64,000 bases of DNA from positions 1 through 64,000 of the forward strand of contig LADT01000053.1 in NCBI GenBank assembly GCA_000961765.1, read 5' to 3'. The notes beneath the pieces are model-generated. The model did not search any database and was not told the DNA's origin. It saw only the letters and a program-made list of their open reading frames with translations. The DNA is from Clostridiaceae bacterium BRH_c20a (GTDB lineage: Bacteria; Bacillota; Peptococcia; Peptococcales; BICA1-8). Made by a program: the position numbers and the translations under genes. This document shows positions 1-7,173 of the stretch, one piece after another; position 1 is the stretch's first letter, and every line of letters starts with the position of its first letter.

Positions 1-55
1 GTCTCCACGTGCCTTGAGGATACAAAAAAGATGCCGCTTGAAGCCGGTTGGCACA
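1..55 (-). repeat. att-like repeat, copy A (cut by window edge)
   Basis: On the minus strand this reads PASSGIFFVSSRHVET, the conserved half of the repeat found seven more times between 5.9 and 23.8 kb. The variable tail would lie beyond the left edge. It has the same orientation as the other copies and abuts the truncated PNPOx-like gene. I read it as the left, oldest junction of the integration array that starts at rlmD. The repeat itself is directly visible; its role as an attachment site is inferred. Confidence 0.7.
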
Positions 56-424
56 CCCGCATTGGACACCGTTGATTATATGTGGACGGGTGAATCGTTG
101 TTTTTCTTCACAGATCAACGCTCCAGAAAGGCTGCCAATATAAAAGACAATCCATCGGTTGTAGCTATTGTTGCCGATCAGGATGCAGAATTTTTCTCAG
201 CAAAATCTGTCGAAATTTACGGGACCGCCAAAATATGTGAAGATCCGATAAAAATTGGTGCCTATATGCAAAATTTTATGACACGCAGAACCCAATTTGC
301 ATCACTGCCGCCGAATCCCGAAATGCAGAGCAATATAGTGATATATGAAGTGAAGCCAATAAAACTGCGCATGCTTGACAACACAGTTGCACCAGGATAT
401 ATTAACGAATTAGAAGTAGTATAA
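14..424 (+). CDS. Pyridoxamine 5'-phosphate oxidase-like (PNPOx-like) flavin-binding protein, N-truncated
   Basis: The 136-aa frame carries the middle and C-terminal part of a PNPOx-like split-barrel protein. From about residue 14 (GTPALDTVDYMW) it follows the family pattern, including FFFTDQRSRKAANIKDNPSV, the beta strand and loop that normally contact FMN and phosphate. Family members usually have another 20-30 residues before this, containing the first strand. Here that part is replaced by the att-like repeat, and the first dozen residues are translated repeat. It is therefore probably a 5'-truncated remnant rather than a working enzyme, although the frame is open. It reads opposite to the cassette genes and is followed by a terminator. 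No specific substrate can be assigned. Confidence 0.6.
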   Translation: MRIQKRCRLKPVGTPALDTVDYMWTGESLFFFTDQRSRKAANIKDNPSVVAIVADQDAEFFSAKSVEIYGTAKICEDPIKIGAYMQNFMTRRTQFASLPPNPEMQSNIVIYEVKPIKLRMLDNTVAPGYINELEVV

Positions 425-470
425 ATCAATTAATGATCATATTTTTAGAAGGTACTAAACTAAAAATTTT

Positions 471-500
471 GACCTACATTTTAATAATGTAGGTCTTTTT
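471..500 (+). terminator. Rho-independent terminator after the PNPOx-like gene
   Basis: Stem GACCTACATT with ATGTAGGTC, a 6-nt loop, and a following T-run. It lies about 45 bp after the stop codon at 424. Confidence 0.75.
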
Positions 501-529
501 CATAAAAGAAAACACAATATGCTGTAAAT

Positions 530-720
530 GATATTATAAAAGTGTACCACTTTGAAGAAGTAGGACAAGATTTAAAAGTCGCTAAGTCTACAATAAGTAA
601 ATGGGTTAAAGCTGCCAACTAACAGAGATTATTTATTCACAAATAGAATTAGCAACGAAGGAACGCAAAATTTCTGTTAGCAGTGTGCTCAAATTACTGT
701 GCGTTTCTTCATCAGGTTAT
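530..720 (+). pseudogene. IS3-family transposase remnant
   Basis: One frame reads VYHFEEVGQDLKVAKSTISK followed by WVKAAN and a stop, which resembles the helix-turn-helix end of an IS3 OrfA. The next stretch, in another frame, reads IELATKERKISVSSVLKLL and then CVSSSGYY, which resembles the start of OrfB. The DDE catalytic region is absent and the homology stops at about 720, exactly where the opposite-strand gene ends. It is a short dead remnant that probably trimmed that neighbour. Confidence 0.55.
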
Positions 721-1046
721 TACAGTTTGTTCTTTTTGAGAATCAACCTTTCATGATCATTCAATGATTTATAGACTTCCCCTACCCCATTCAACTCAAA
801 GTTATCTGTAAGTTTATGAAAAGGGATGTCACAAAAACATTTTTGAAGTATAGCTACTTCTTTAAAACTAACGTCCCCAATACGAATATCAAGATACTCA
901 ATATTTTCCATACAATATCTTGGCACTATAGCTCTATTTATCAATATGGATTTAAGATATTCGCTCTTACTCATAAAGTGAAACAACGTATTTGCACTTT
1001 GAGCATAATCATCATACGGTAACACAACCATTAGGTTCTCTGGCAT
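720..1046 (-). CDS. Hypothetical protein, possible AbiGi-like antitoxin fragment
   Basis: A 108-residue product if started at the ATG with AGGAGTG seven bases upstream; an upstream in-frame start at 1070 lacks such a site. The pattern LFHFMSKSEYLKSIL, then PRYCMEN, then FCDIPFHKL resembles the N-terminal part of AbiGi/DUF2971-like abortive-infection proteins, which also have a FHFT-like opening and a CFCDIP-like strand. Those proteins are longer, and this one ends at the border of the IS3 remnant, so it is probably C-terminally truncated. The family name is weak; the truncation is better supported. Confidence 0.4.
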   Translation of the reverse strand: MPENLMVVLPYDDYAQSANTLFHFMSKSEYLKSILINRAIVPRYCMENIEYLDIRIGDVSFKEVAILQKCFCDIPFHKLTDNFELNGVGEVYKSLNDHERLILKKNKL

Positions 1047-1073
1047 AAAATCACTCCTGCTTAATTTCAAAAA

Positions 1074-2360
1074 CTACTTCATCACATACCTTGTCAGCCT
1101 GCCGCTACCAACTTTTTTGATAAGCTCTTTTTCCAGCATTTCTTTGAGCATATTAATTGCATGAGTTGTTCCAATTCCCAGGGCTTCTTCAACATCACTA
1201 CGATTGATTTCTTTTTGCTTTTCAAATAATCTGAGTATCGGTAAATACTTTTCATCTTCTACACTTAACTCTTGCGCATGCGTGTTAGGTAATACCACTC
1301 TAAATGCACCTTCCACATTTTCAAACTTGGGTTGTACTGGTAAACCTTTATAGCAACTGATTATCTTGCTGATACCTGTACCGTATGCCTCAATTAGCTT
1401 CATTCTGTAAAATAAGCTTGCAAGCTTTTCATTTCTAGGTTGAGATGCTCCCAGCATAGCTGCCTCCAATGACAAACCTGAAACCAATCCGCCTAAGGAG
1501 ATAATCTCTAACCGGTCAGAATAAATGTTAATAATTGTACTGCCACTAAAGGAATAATCTCTGTGTACAATGGCATTCAGCAATGCTTCACGAACGGCAT
1601 CTTCCGGGTAATCTCTTTCATCTGTACGTAGTAATTCATAGAAGGTAGCTTTTGTGCCATTATAAAAATCTATGGTTTTATAAGCGTATGTAAGCTGCGC
1701 AAATAGAGAGCCTGTCAGTTCCTTTCGATCTTTAAACACCAATTTGTCGGAGCCTTGAAAAACAGCAAATTTGATAGAATGTTTGCACTGATCTGAAACT
1801 AGCAAGCCCATGTTTGTATAAATATCATCAGAGGTCAGAATGCCTAAGTTTTTCATCTGCACTTCAGAAAATTCTAAATTTCTTCTTTCCATTTCTTTAC
1901 TTAAACTAGTAAAGGTCAGTTCTTGTATGAGAGAACGATTACTTTCAAATGAATCACCATCGGTCAATTTTATCAACATACGGATAGCATCTTCAGATGC
2001 TGGGGCAGATGTTGTTCCACTTCTAACATATACGCCTGTTGGTTTAAGTCCTTTGTCAGATAGGTAGTAAGGCTTTTTTGTTCCTTGACTAACCGTTAGT
2101 TTAACAAAATACTTATTATCTTCATGCAATAACTCAATATTAGTAAACATAGAAACATCAGGACGAATACCGTCTCTTAAAGAATTTGATATCTGCTGCA
2201 TTACAATGTCAGAATTATCAAGACCAACAATTTCTCCGTTATCCCGCACACCAATATAGATCGTTCCGCCATTTGTATTTGCAAATGCCACAATTTCTTT
2301 TTTTAAATCAGGCGTATAAATTTCCTTCAATTCAACAGTTTCGCTTTCATACAATTTCAT
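1074..2360 (-). CDS. ATP-binding protein with Schlafen AlbA_2 domain (RecG-like regulator family)
   Basis: About 428 residues. The start is set at the ATG preceded by AAGGAGTGG; an ATG 30 bases further upstream has no clear site. The N-terminus (ETVELKEIY, FANTNGGTIYIGVRDNGEI) is the AlbA_2/Schlafen-type nucleic-acid-binding domain. The middle (REALLNAIVHRDYSFSGS, then GGLVSGLS and EAYGTGISKI) matches the HATPase_c_4-like ATP-binding region usual in this family. The C-terminus has a winged helix (NRSDVEEALGIGTTHAINML). Such proteins are commonly annotated as RNA-binding or transcriptional regulators and are frequent in defence islands; their biochemical role is poorly known. The reading frame is complete, with no sign of damage. 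Confidence 0.8.
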   Translation of the reverse strand: MKLYESETVELKEIYTPDLKKEIVAFANTNGGTIYIGVRDNGEIVGLDNSDIVMQQISNSLRDGIRPDVSMFTNIELLHEDNKYFVKLTVSQGTKKPYYLSDKGLKPTGVYVRSGTTSAPASEDAIRMLIKLTDGDSFESNRSLIQELTFTSLSKEMERRNLEFSEVQMKNLGILTSDDIYTNMGLLVSDQCKHSIKFAVFQGSDKLVFKDRKELTGSLFAQLTYAYKTIDFYNGTKATFYELLRTDERDYPEDAVREALLNAIVHRDYSFSGSTIINIYSDRLEIISLGGLVSGLSLEAAMLGASQPRNEKLASLFYRMKLIEAYGTGISKIISCYKGLPVQPKFENVEGAFRVVLPNTHAQELSVEDEKYLPILRLFEKQKEINRSDVEEALGIGTTHAINMLKEMLEKELIKKVGSGRLTRYVMK

Positions 2361-2447
2361 AATACCACTCCTTGTATCAGTTTCTATCACTTATGGCACT
2401 ATTCTAACACTGCAAGTGATAGAATACAAGGAGAACCGGTTGACATT

Positions 2448-2801
2448 TTACGACAATGGGATAATCTCATCAGCCTTTATAAAAATACAATCCTTAATGC
2501 AATAAAAAGAAATGCCATACTTTTCAATGGACTTTTCAATATATCCTAAACTGCTTTCATAGTCTAATAAGTCTTCCTTTGAAAAGCAGATAGCCATATC
2601 GATCTCTCCCTTACTACAGATATCGTGCAGTCTCTTTAATCTATGGGCTCCTCTTTGGAATCCTTTTTCATTTGTAAACCAACCAACGATATCAAGAAAC
2701 TTTAACTGACATAATGATGACTCAAGCAAAAATAAGTTCGGATAATTAATCTTATTCGGTGTAAATGTAAGCGTCAAACAGCGCACACCTATTTTCAACA
2801 A
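2448..2801 (-). CDS. Small hypothetical protein, possible resolvase-like fragment
   Basis: 117 residues with no firm family. The stretch from about residue 33 (LKFLDIVGWF...GFQRGAHRLKRLHDICSKGE, then IDMAICFSKEDLL) follows the layout of a resolvase N-terminal domain: strand, variable loop, helix, then a GxID-type strand and a SxxRL-like helix. The catalytic Ser/Arg motif expected near the start (YxRxS) is not seen. It may be a decayed serine recombinase fragment or an unrelated small protein. Confidence 0.3.
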   Translation of the reverse strand: MLKIGVRCLTLTFTPNKINYPNLFLLESSLCQLKFLDIVGWFTNEKGFQRGAHRLKRLHDICSKGEIDMAICFSKEDLLDYESSLGYIEKSIEKYGISFYCIKDCIFIKADEIIPLS

Positions 2802-2823
2802 TTAATTTATGTAATAATCTTCC

Positions 2824-3207
2824 TCAAAAGATTAAATGAGTCCGATTTTTTATGAGAAATGCAAAGTTAAGAAAAGAATGGGCGACCCGAGTTGCTACTT
2901 TTATGCTGGGAATTGCACCGATTTTAGTAAATGACATTATAATAAACGCAAACCCTGTAACTGAAATAATAATACCAGAGGTAATCAAAGCAAAATTTTG
3001 TTCATAAAACCTGGATTGCCTTAAGAAGGGGGCAATAAATAAAGGTAATACAAACAATCCGACATACATTTTTTGTACAAATTTTGGCATCCTAAAAAAA
3101 GAGTTTTTTAGGCCTTCGTTTTAATAAATTATATAGTAACTTACTGTTGTTACAGCGTTTATGCAAAGTACCAAAATCGGTATTATGTTATAATTGACCA
3201 TCTCCAT
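2824..3207 (-). pseudogene. ICMT-like methyltransferase gene, interrupted
   Basis: Starting at the ATG with a GGAGAGG site (3207), the frame reads a membrane helix (NYNIIPILVLCINAVTTVSY), meets an in-frame TAA at 3121, and then continues in the same frame as a hydrophobic protein. That part includes GIIISVTGFAFIIMSF, typical of isoprenylcysteine carboxyl methyltransferase-like (ICMT) membrane enzymes. The expected HPxYxG segment that binds SAM is missing, because the sequence diverges after KIGAIPSIK. The start overlaps the end of the hydrolase gene, so the two were once translationally coupled. The lesions are a premature stop and loss of the C-terminal half. Confidence 0.5.
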
Positions 3208-4186
3208 ATTCCTCTCCTCCAAAATAATTTTTTGTACTAATGGACTTACTGTCCAAAATATCGTTAATAAAATTAACCACACCATCTTCAAGTTGTATAA
3301 TTCCTGGCTGTTCAATCGGAAAATGTCCTGCATTTTCTAATATAACAGTCTTCTTTTCGCATTTTAACCTATTAAAGAACAGCAAACTCAGCTTCATAGG
3401 AGTCCATTTATCGTCTTCAGGGTGAGCAAGCAAGAAAGGGCATAGGTCAAATTCTTCGGGTTCTATTGCTGGTGTTGTGTTAAGTAAAGACAGCATAAAC
3501 CTAACGGAAACCATAGCACCAGATGAAGTTTTATCTGAAATCAGCAGTCTGAGAAGTTTTTTATCATTGACAATAGCACGCATGTTTGCAACATACCTCA
3601 TCGGCAATTTGAGATTATTATTTATTCTATAAAGGAACCCTAACATAGGTACTCCCATCCTGCTCACATACTTATTTATGGCTGATGCATCCCTTACTTC
3701 CTGAATGCTTTGGTCCAATATATTAGTAGCTATAAGTCCAGAGATTTTTTTATTTATACAGGCAACCTGATAAGCAAGCATTCCTCCTGCACTTAGACCA
3801 AAGAGGAAAATTGGCCTGTCATCTTTCTCAAATTCCCTGTCTATCAAATCATTTACCGTATGTATCCATTCAGCATAATCAACGTTTTTGTTGTTCACTA
3901 TAGTAAGTCCGTATCCTGGTATATCGGGAGCTATAACCTCAAAGCCTCTTATGTGGAGTGGGACACCGATAAAAGAAAGGAGTCTTCCATTGCCACCGAC
4001 CCCATGGAGCAGAATAACTTTTGCTCTGGCTGCAGGATTTAAGTAGCAGTCAAGATGAACCTTATTGTCTTTCAGTTCTGTGTATACCTCTACTGGCTCA
4101 GAGCGCCCCTTGATTTGGTTTTGGATTGGCAGAAGTTTAATAATCTCACTCCATAACCCTATCTCGCTATAGCTTTTATACAGCAT
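3188..4186 (-). CDS. Alpha/beta hydrolase
   Basis: 332 residues, start supported by GGGGAGATGG. The fold markers are clear: HGVGGNGRLL (oxyanion-hole loop), PDIPGYG, the nucleophile elbow GLSAGG (Ser at about residue 150), an acidic segment HPEDDKWTP late in the protein, and the catalytic His in NAGHFPIEQPG. This is the lysophospholipase/esterase-like branch. Its last 20 bases overlap the ICMT-like pseudogene. There is no signal peptide, so it is probably cytoplasmic. The substrate is unknown. Confidence 0.8.
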   Translation of the reverse strand: MLYKSYSEIGLWSEIIKLLPIQNQIKGRSEPVEVYTELKDNKVHLDCYLNPAARAKVILLHGVGGNGRLLSFIGVPLHIRGFEVIAPDIPGYGLTIVNNKNVDYAEWIHTVNDLIDREFEKDDRPIFLFGLSAGGMLAYQVACINKKISGLIATNILDQSIQEVRDASAINKYVSRMGVPMLGFLYRINNNLKLPMRYVANMRAIVNDKKLLRLLISDKTSSGAMVSVRFMLSLLNTTPAIEPEEFDLCPFLLAHPEDDKWTPMKLSLLFFNRLKCEKKTVILENAGHFPIEQPGIIQLEDGVVNFINDILDSKSISTKNYFGGEEYGDGQL

Positions 4187-4219
4187 ATAACCATCTCCCC
4201 TAAATAGTATTATTGAAAA

Positions 4220-4826
4220 TCACTTAAACACTTTAAAAACAGTTACAATATTCGTATGCTCAATAAATATCTTTAAACCAATCAATGTAAGTATGGTTCC
4301 TCCAAGCATTTCTGCTTTCTTTTGAAACAATACCCCAGACTTTTTCCCACAGATAACACCGAAAAGAGAAATCAGGAAGGTTATGCAGCCTATAATAACA
4401 GATGACTTAAATATTGCAACATTAAGAAATGAGAAACTTACCCCCACAGCCAACGCATCTATGCTTGTCGCTACAGCAAGCATCAAGAGGGTCTTAGTGC
4501 ATACAGAGCCTTTTTCAACTTTTTCTGCATCTAATTCCTCTTCTTCACATTTATCCTTCTTTAAGCTTCCATAAATCATTTTTCCACCTATGAATCCTAA
4601 GACAACAAAAGCAACCCAGTGGTCGATTTCAGTTATATAAGAACTGAAGCTCGTTACCACTAACCACCCGATAATAGGCATAAGAACTTGAAAAAAACCA
4701 AAGTATAATGCTATCTTTAATGCGTGCTTCATTTTGATGTCCTGCGATAATCCCATTTGTTACTGATACAGCAAAAGCATCCATAGAAAGCCCAAGTGCA
4801 ATTAATACTAATGATATAAAACTCAT
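4220..4826 (-). pseudogene. mntP: Manganese efflux pump MntP, frameshifted
   Basis: Two overlapping frames together give an MntP protein. The first encodes SLVLIALGLSMDAFAVSVTN (helix 1 with the DAFAVS motif). The second, from about 4750, encodes DIKMKHALKIALYFGFFQ, then GWLVVTS, a cytoplasmic acidic loop, the second half-repeat motif ATSIDALAVGVSFSF, and the last helices. MntP is a six-helix Mn(II) exporter with two DAxAVx repeats, and both are present. One frameshift lies near 4735-4750, after VSVTNG. The gene sits directly behind a manganese riboswitch candidate, which supports the identity. If the shift is a sequencing error, the gene is intact. Confidence 0.8.
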
Positions 4827-4879
4827 GATATACTACCCCCTTATTAATTTATGACATTTAACAGTTTCAAGATTTCCCG

Positions 4880-4931
4880 ATAAAAATAAAAGAGACTTAT
4901 GTACAATGGGAAACCACTATACATGAGTCTC
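4880..4931 (-). terminator. Riboswitch expression-platform terminator before mntP
   Basis: On the minus strand GAGACTCATGTATAGTGG pairs with CCATTGTACATAAGTCTC across a TTTC loop, followed by TTTTATTTTT. The 5' arm of this hairpin shares its first bases with the closing stem of the aptamer, so terminator and aptamer should be mutually exclusive. That is the usual transcription-termination switch for this riboswitch class. Confidence 0.75.
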
Positions 4932-5014
4932 ATTATTTAAGGCAAGCCAGATGTTACCATCAGTATGTTGACTTTGCCACACAATCTTTGCGCTAATTAC
5001 TCCCTCACTGAGAA
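4923..5014 (-). promoter_or_regulatory. yybP-ykoY manganese riboswitch (candidate)
   Basis: The minus strand upstream of mntP contains the class hallmarks in order: closing-stem bases TGAG, the conserved GGGAGTA loop strand, AAGTCAACATACT, a second arm ending CTTGCC, then ATGAGA, and the pairing bases CTCA. These fit the yybP-ykoY consensus, in which a GGGGAGUA loop faces a CAAGA-like loop around the Mn(II) site. Such riboswitches commonly control mntP. Ligand binding would hold the closing stem, block the overlapping terminator and turn on efflux. I matched it by eye, not by covariance model. Confidence 0.7.
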
Positions 5015-5160
5015 AAGAGTTTGTTTTTATTTTAATAATATGAAGATTTTCAAATAAAGTCAACAGCCACATTATGTTTTAAGAGATACTTTGCTGTTCT
5101 TTATGTCACATAATTCTACGACTGTGCCAAAATATTAGAAAGATGTGAACTAATATCTAG

Positions 5161-5694
5161 CTATTTTTCAAAGATATAAATCTTACCATTTTTTGCTTTT
5201 ATACATTTTTGGCCCTTAAATCCCTGTCTTAAAAGGTGTTTTTGAATATACTTCATTAAAAATCCATGGGTTACTATCAAAATGTTATTCTCCTGCAAAG
5301 AGATAACATGAGATACAAATTCTTGTACTCTTTTTCCAGTTTCAATCCTTGTTTCATATTGTGATTTATGAGAATATAGCCATGCCATTCTCCCTAAAAC
5401 ACACCATAGCGTAAAAGGAAGTTTTATATTTGTTTTAAAAGCAGGTGATATAGGCACTTCCCTCAATTCTTTTACTATTGTTATTTCCCCTTTATATATG
5501 TGCCCAGCAGTATCTAATGCTCTTTGAAAATCGCTTGAAAAGCATTTCTCCCATTTAATTTGATTTTTACTTAAATAATCTTGTCTAACTGGTGCGGTAT
5601 CGTATGCCTTTACCCATTCTTCAAATTTTTTAGATGTCATAAACTTACTACAAGAATGAACTACCTCAAAATGCCTTACTAAACCAATTTTCAT
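5161..5694 (-). CDS. Histidine phosphatase family protein
   Basis: 177 residues, beginning MKIGLVRHFEV with the RH catalytic pair (His at residue 8, the phosphohistidine). Further on are CFSSDFQRALDTA (the second arginine loop) and ILIVTHGFLMKYI (the second catalytic His). The family RHG has become RHF. Such proteins dephosphorylate small sugars or phosphohistidine proteins, and the substrate cannot be predicted here. It is a single gene with its own upstream spacing. Confidence 0.75.
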   Translation of the reverse strand: MKIGLVRHFEVVHSCSKFMTSKKFEEWVKAYDTAPVRQDYLSKNQIKWEKCFSSDFQRALDTAGHIYKGEITIVKELREVPISPAFKTNIKLPFTLWCVLGRMAWLYSHKSQYETRIETGKRVQEFVSHVISLQENNILIVTHGFLMKYIQKHLLRQGFKGQKCIKAKNGKIYIFEK

Positions 5695-5881
5695 CTATTA
5701 TCCTCATCCTCTAATATGAGTTTTTGTCTGTAACTACAATACCTATAACAAATATAGCTCATCTAATTCTAATTCTAATTCTACGTTTACGCATTATAAG
5801 TATATCACAATACCACCCAGTGCATTGCGTTTTTGGGATTTCATCTTCACGAATATCCGATGTCATCTATAAAAAGCCCTT

Positions 5882-5922
5882 AAAAAACGGGCCAAAAAAT
5901 GCACTTTTTTAGCCCGTTTTTT
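5882..5922. terminator. Bidirectional terminator
   Basis: AAAAAACGGGC and GCCCGTTTTTT flank a loop that itself contains AAAAAATGCACTTTTTT, giving A/T tails on both strands. It lies between the phosphatase start and the left end of the cassette array. Confidence 0.7.
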
Positions 5923-5941
5923 GCTTACTTTTTGCTCCAAA

Positions 5942-5961
5942 ACCACTACATATAGTGGTTG
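5942..5961 (-). terminator. Hairpin behind repeat copy B
   Basis: AACCACTA-CATA-TAGTGGTT forms a perfect 8-bp stem directly after the stop codon of the tail in copy B. The same order (tail, stop, hairpin) is seen behind copies C and E and behind rlmD. A weak T-rich stretch follows on the minus strand. Confidence 0.45.
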
Positions 5962-5968
5962 GAATGGC

Positions 5969-6068
5969 TTATTTGCCCTTCTGACCACTATTTGTCATCA
6001 GAATTATACTCTCAACATGCCTTGAGGATACAAAAAAGATGTCGTACCCCTCTGGTATCCCCTTGGCG
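5969..6068 (-). repeat. att-like repeat, copy B
   Basis: The minus-strand reading is AAKGIPEGYD followed by IFFVSSRHVE and the tail SIILMTNSGQKGK with a stop. The first half matches the other copies almost base for base; the tail is of its own type. It marks the 3' end of the cassette that holds the intact recombinase, the TOTE-type protein and RhuM. Confidence 0.75.
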
Positions 6069-6114
6069 GCGGTTATATTTCATAAATAGTCGATTTTATA
6101 GGCCAGTTTTTTCA

Positions 6115-7149
6115 TCAATCTGAGTCATTGTCTTTTCCCCTTAAATACTCCACCATTGTTTCATCGAAGTTAGAGATATAATCTCTATCCTGTTGAATAC
6201 GAAACTGTTCGTATACCTCAGCAGCTTTTTTCAGCGCATCCTCATGCGAAATATGGCCCTTACCCTCGAGTACACGGCGTCTGTTGTTGTTAAGAAAATT
6301 GTCCGTTTCATTCAGCCAATCCTGCATATTCATTGCTATGCCATCCTCTGCCATAAGCTCGGCATAATCGATGAACATCGTAACAAGTCGGTTGAGGCGC
6401 GATATCTCCTTTTCATTCAGATAATTCTTGGCTACACCAATGTCCCTCTTGAGGATTTTTCCTTTCGGAGCATCTTTCCAATTGGTAAGCCCCATTGTGG
6501 GGTGATCAAGTGTAACACGCTCAGCAATAAGTTCAGCCGCTGTTTTTCCTGTAACAGCATAGTGGAGCTTATTCTGCACAAATGCGTAAAACTCTTTGGT
6601 AAGCTCACTGTTTTTATCATAGTCGTAACTGCACTGCTCAAAAACATCGGCTATCTTTTGGTAGGCACGGCGTTCGCTGGCTCTGATTTCACGAATTTTC
6701 TCCAGTAACTCATCGAAGTAGTCGTGCCCGAACTGCCGTCCGTTTTTCAGCATATCCATATTTAATATATAACCTTTTTGGATATACTCTTTTAAGGTTT
6801 GCGTTGCCCATTGACGAAATTTAGTTGCTTTTTTGGAATTGACCCGATAACCGACGGCAATAATAGCATCCAAACTGTAAAACTCGGGCGAACGGTTCAC
6901 TTCACGACCACCTTCATTTTGAACTATTGCAATTTTTGCAATAGTTGCTTCAGGCAATAACTCCTCTTCAGCATAGATATTCTTCAAGTGCCGTGAGATA
7001 ACGGACAAATCAACCTCAAACAATTGCGTAATTGCCTTTTGAGTCATCCAAAAAGTCTCATCCTTAAATACAACATCTACATAAACGCTGCTATCACCGA
7101 TTGCGTAAAGCGCAATTTTCCCCTCACTGACGCTGATTATATTACTCAT
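6115..7149 (-). CDS. RhuM family protein
   Basis: 344 residues. The N-terminal half has the family pattern: DETFWMTQKAITQLFEVDLS with SVISRHLKNIY (a helix-turn-helix), EGGREVNRSPEFYSLDAIIA, then GYRVNSKKATKFRQWATQTL. The C-terminal half is helical and ends in a charged tail. RhuM proteins are widespread on islands; a role in pathogenicity was named from Salmonella, but the molecular function is unknown and DNA binding is likely. It follows the TOTE-type gene by 24 bases on the same strand, so the two are probably co-transcribed as one cargo unit. Confidence 0.8.
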   Translation of the reverse strand: MSNIISVSEGKIALYAIGDSSVYVDVVFKDETFWMTQKAITQLFEVDLSVISRHLKNIYAEEELLPEATIAKIAIVQNEGGREVNRSPEFYSLDAIIAVGYRVNSKKATKFRQWATQTLKEYIQKGYILNMDMLKNGRQFGHDYFDELLEKIREIRASERRAYQKIADVFEQCSYDYDKNSELTKEFYAFVQNKLHYAVTGKTAAELIAERVTLDHPTMGLTNWKDAPKGKILKRDIGVAKNYLNEKEISRLNRLVTMFIDYAELMAEDGIAMNMQDWLNETDNFLNNNRRRVLEGKGHISHEDALKKAAEVYEQFRIQQDRDYISNFDETMVEYLRGKDNDSD

Positions 7150-7173
7150 TACAGATATTCCCCCCTCTCGTTT

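Noticed and set aside
2448-2801. A fourth recombinase element
   Set aside because: The catalytic Ser/Arg motif is not visible and no repeat copy lies beside it.
4967-5067. Inverted repeat TGTTGACTTT / AAAGTCAACA as ends of a small mobile element
   Set aside because: One arm is part of the conserved riboswitch core, and no target duplication is seen; likely riboswitch and leader sequence.
5764-5786. Hexamer tandem repeat (ATTCTA, about four copies)
   Set aside because: Too short to interpret; simple sequence repeat in A/T-rich spacer.
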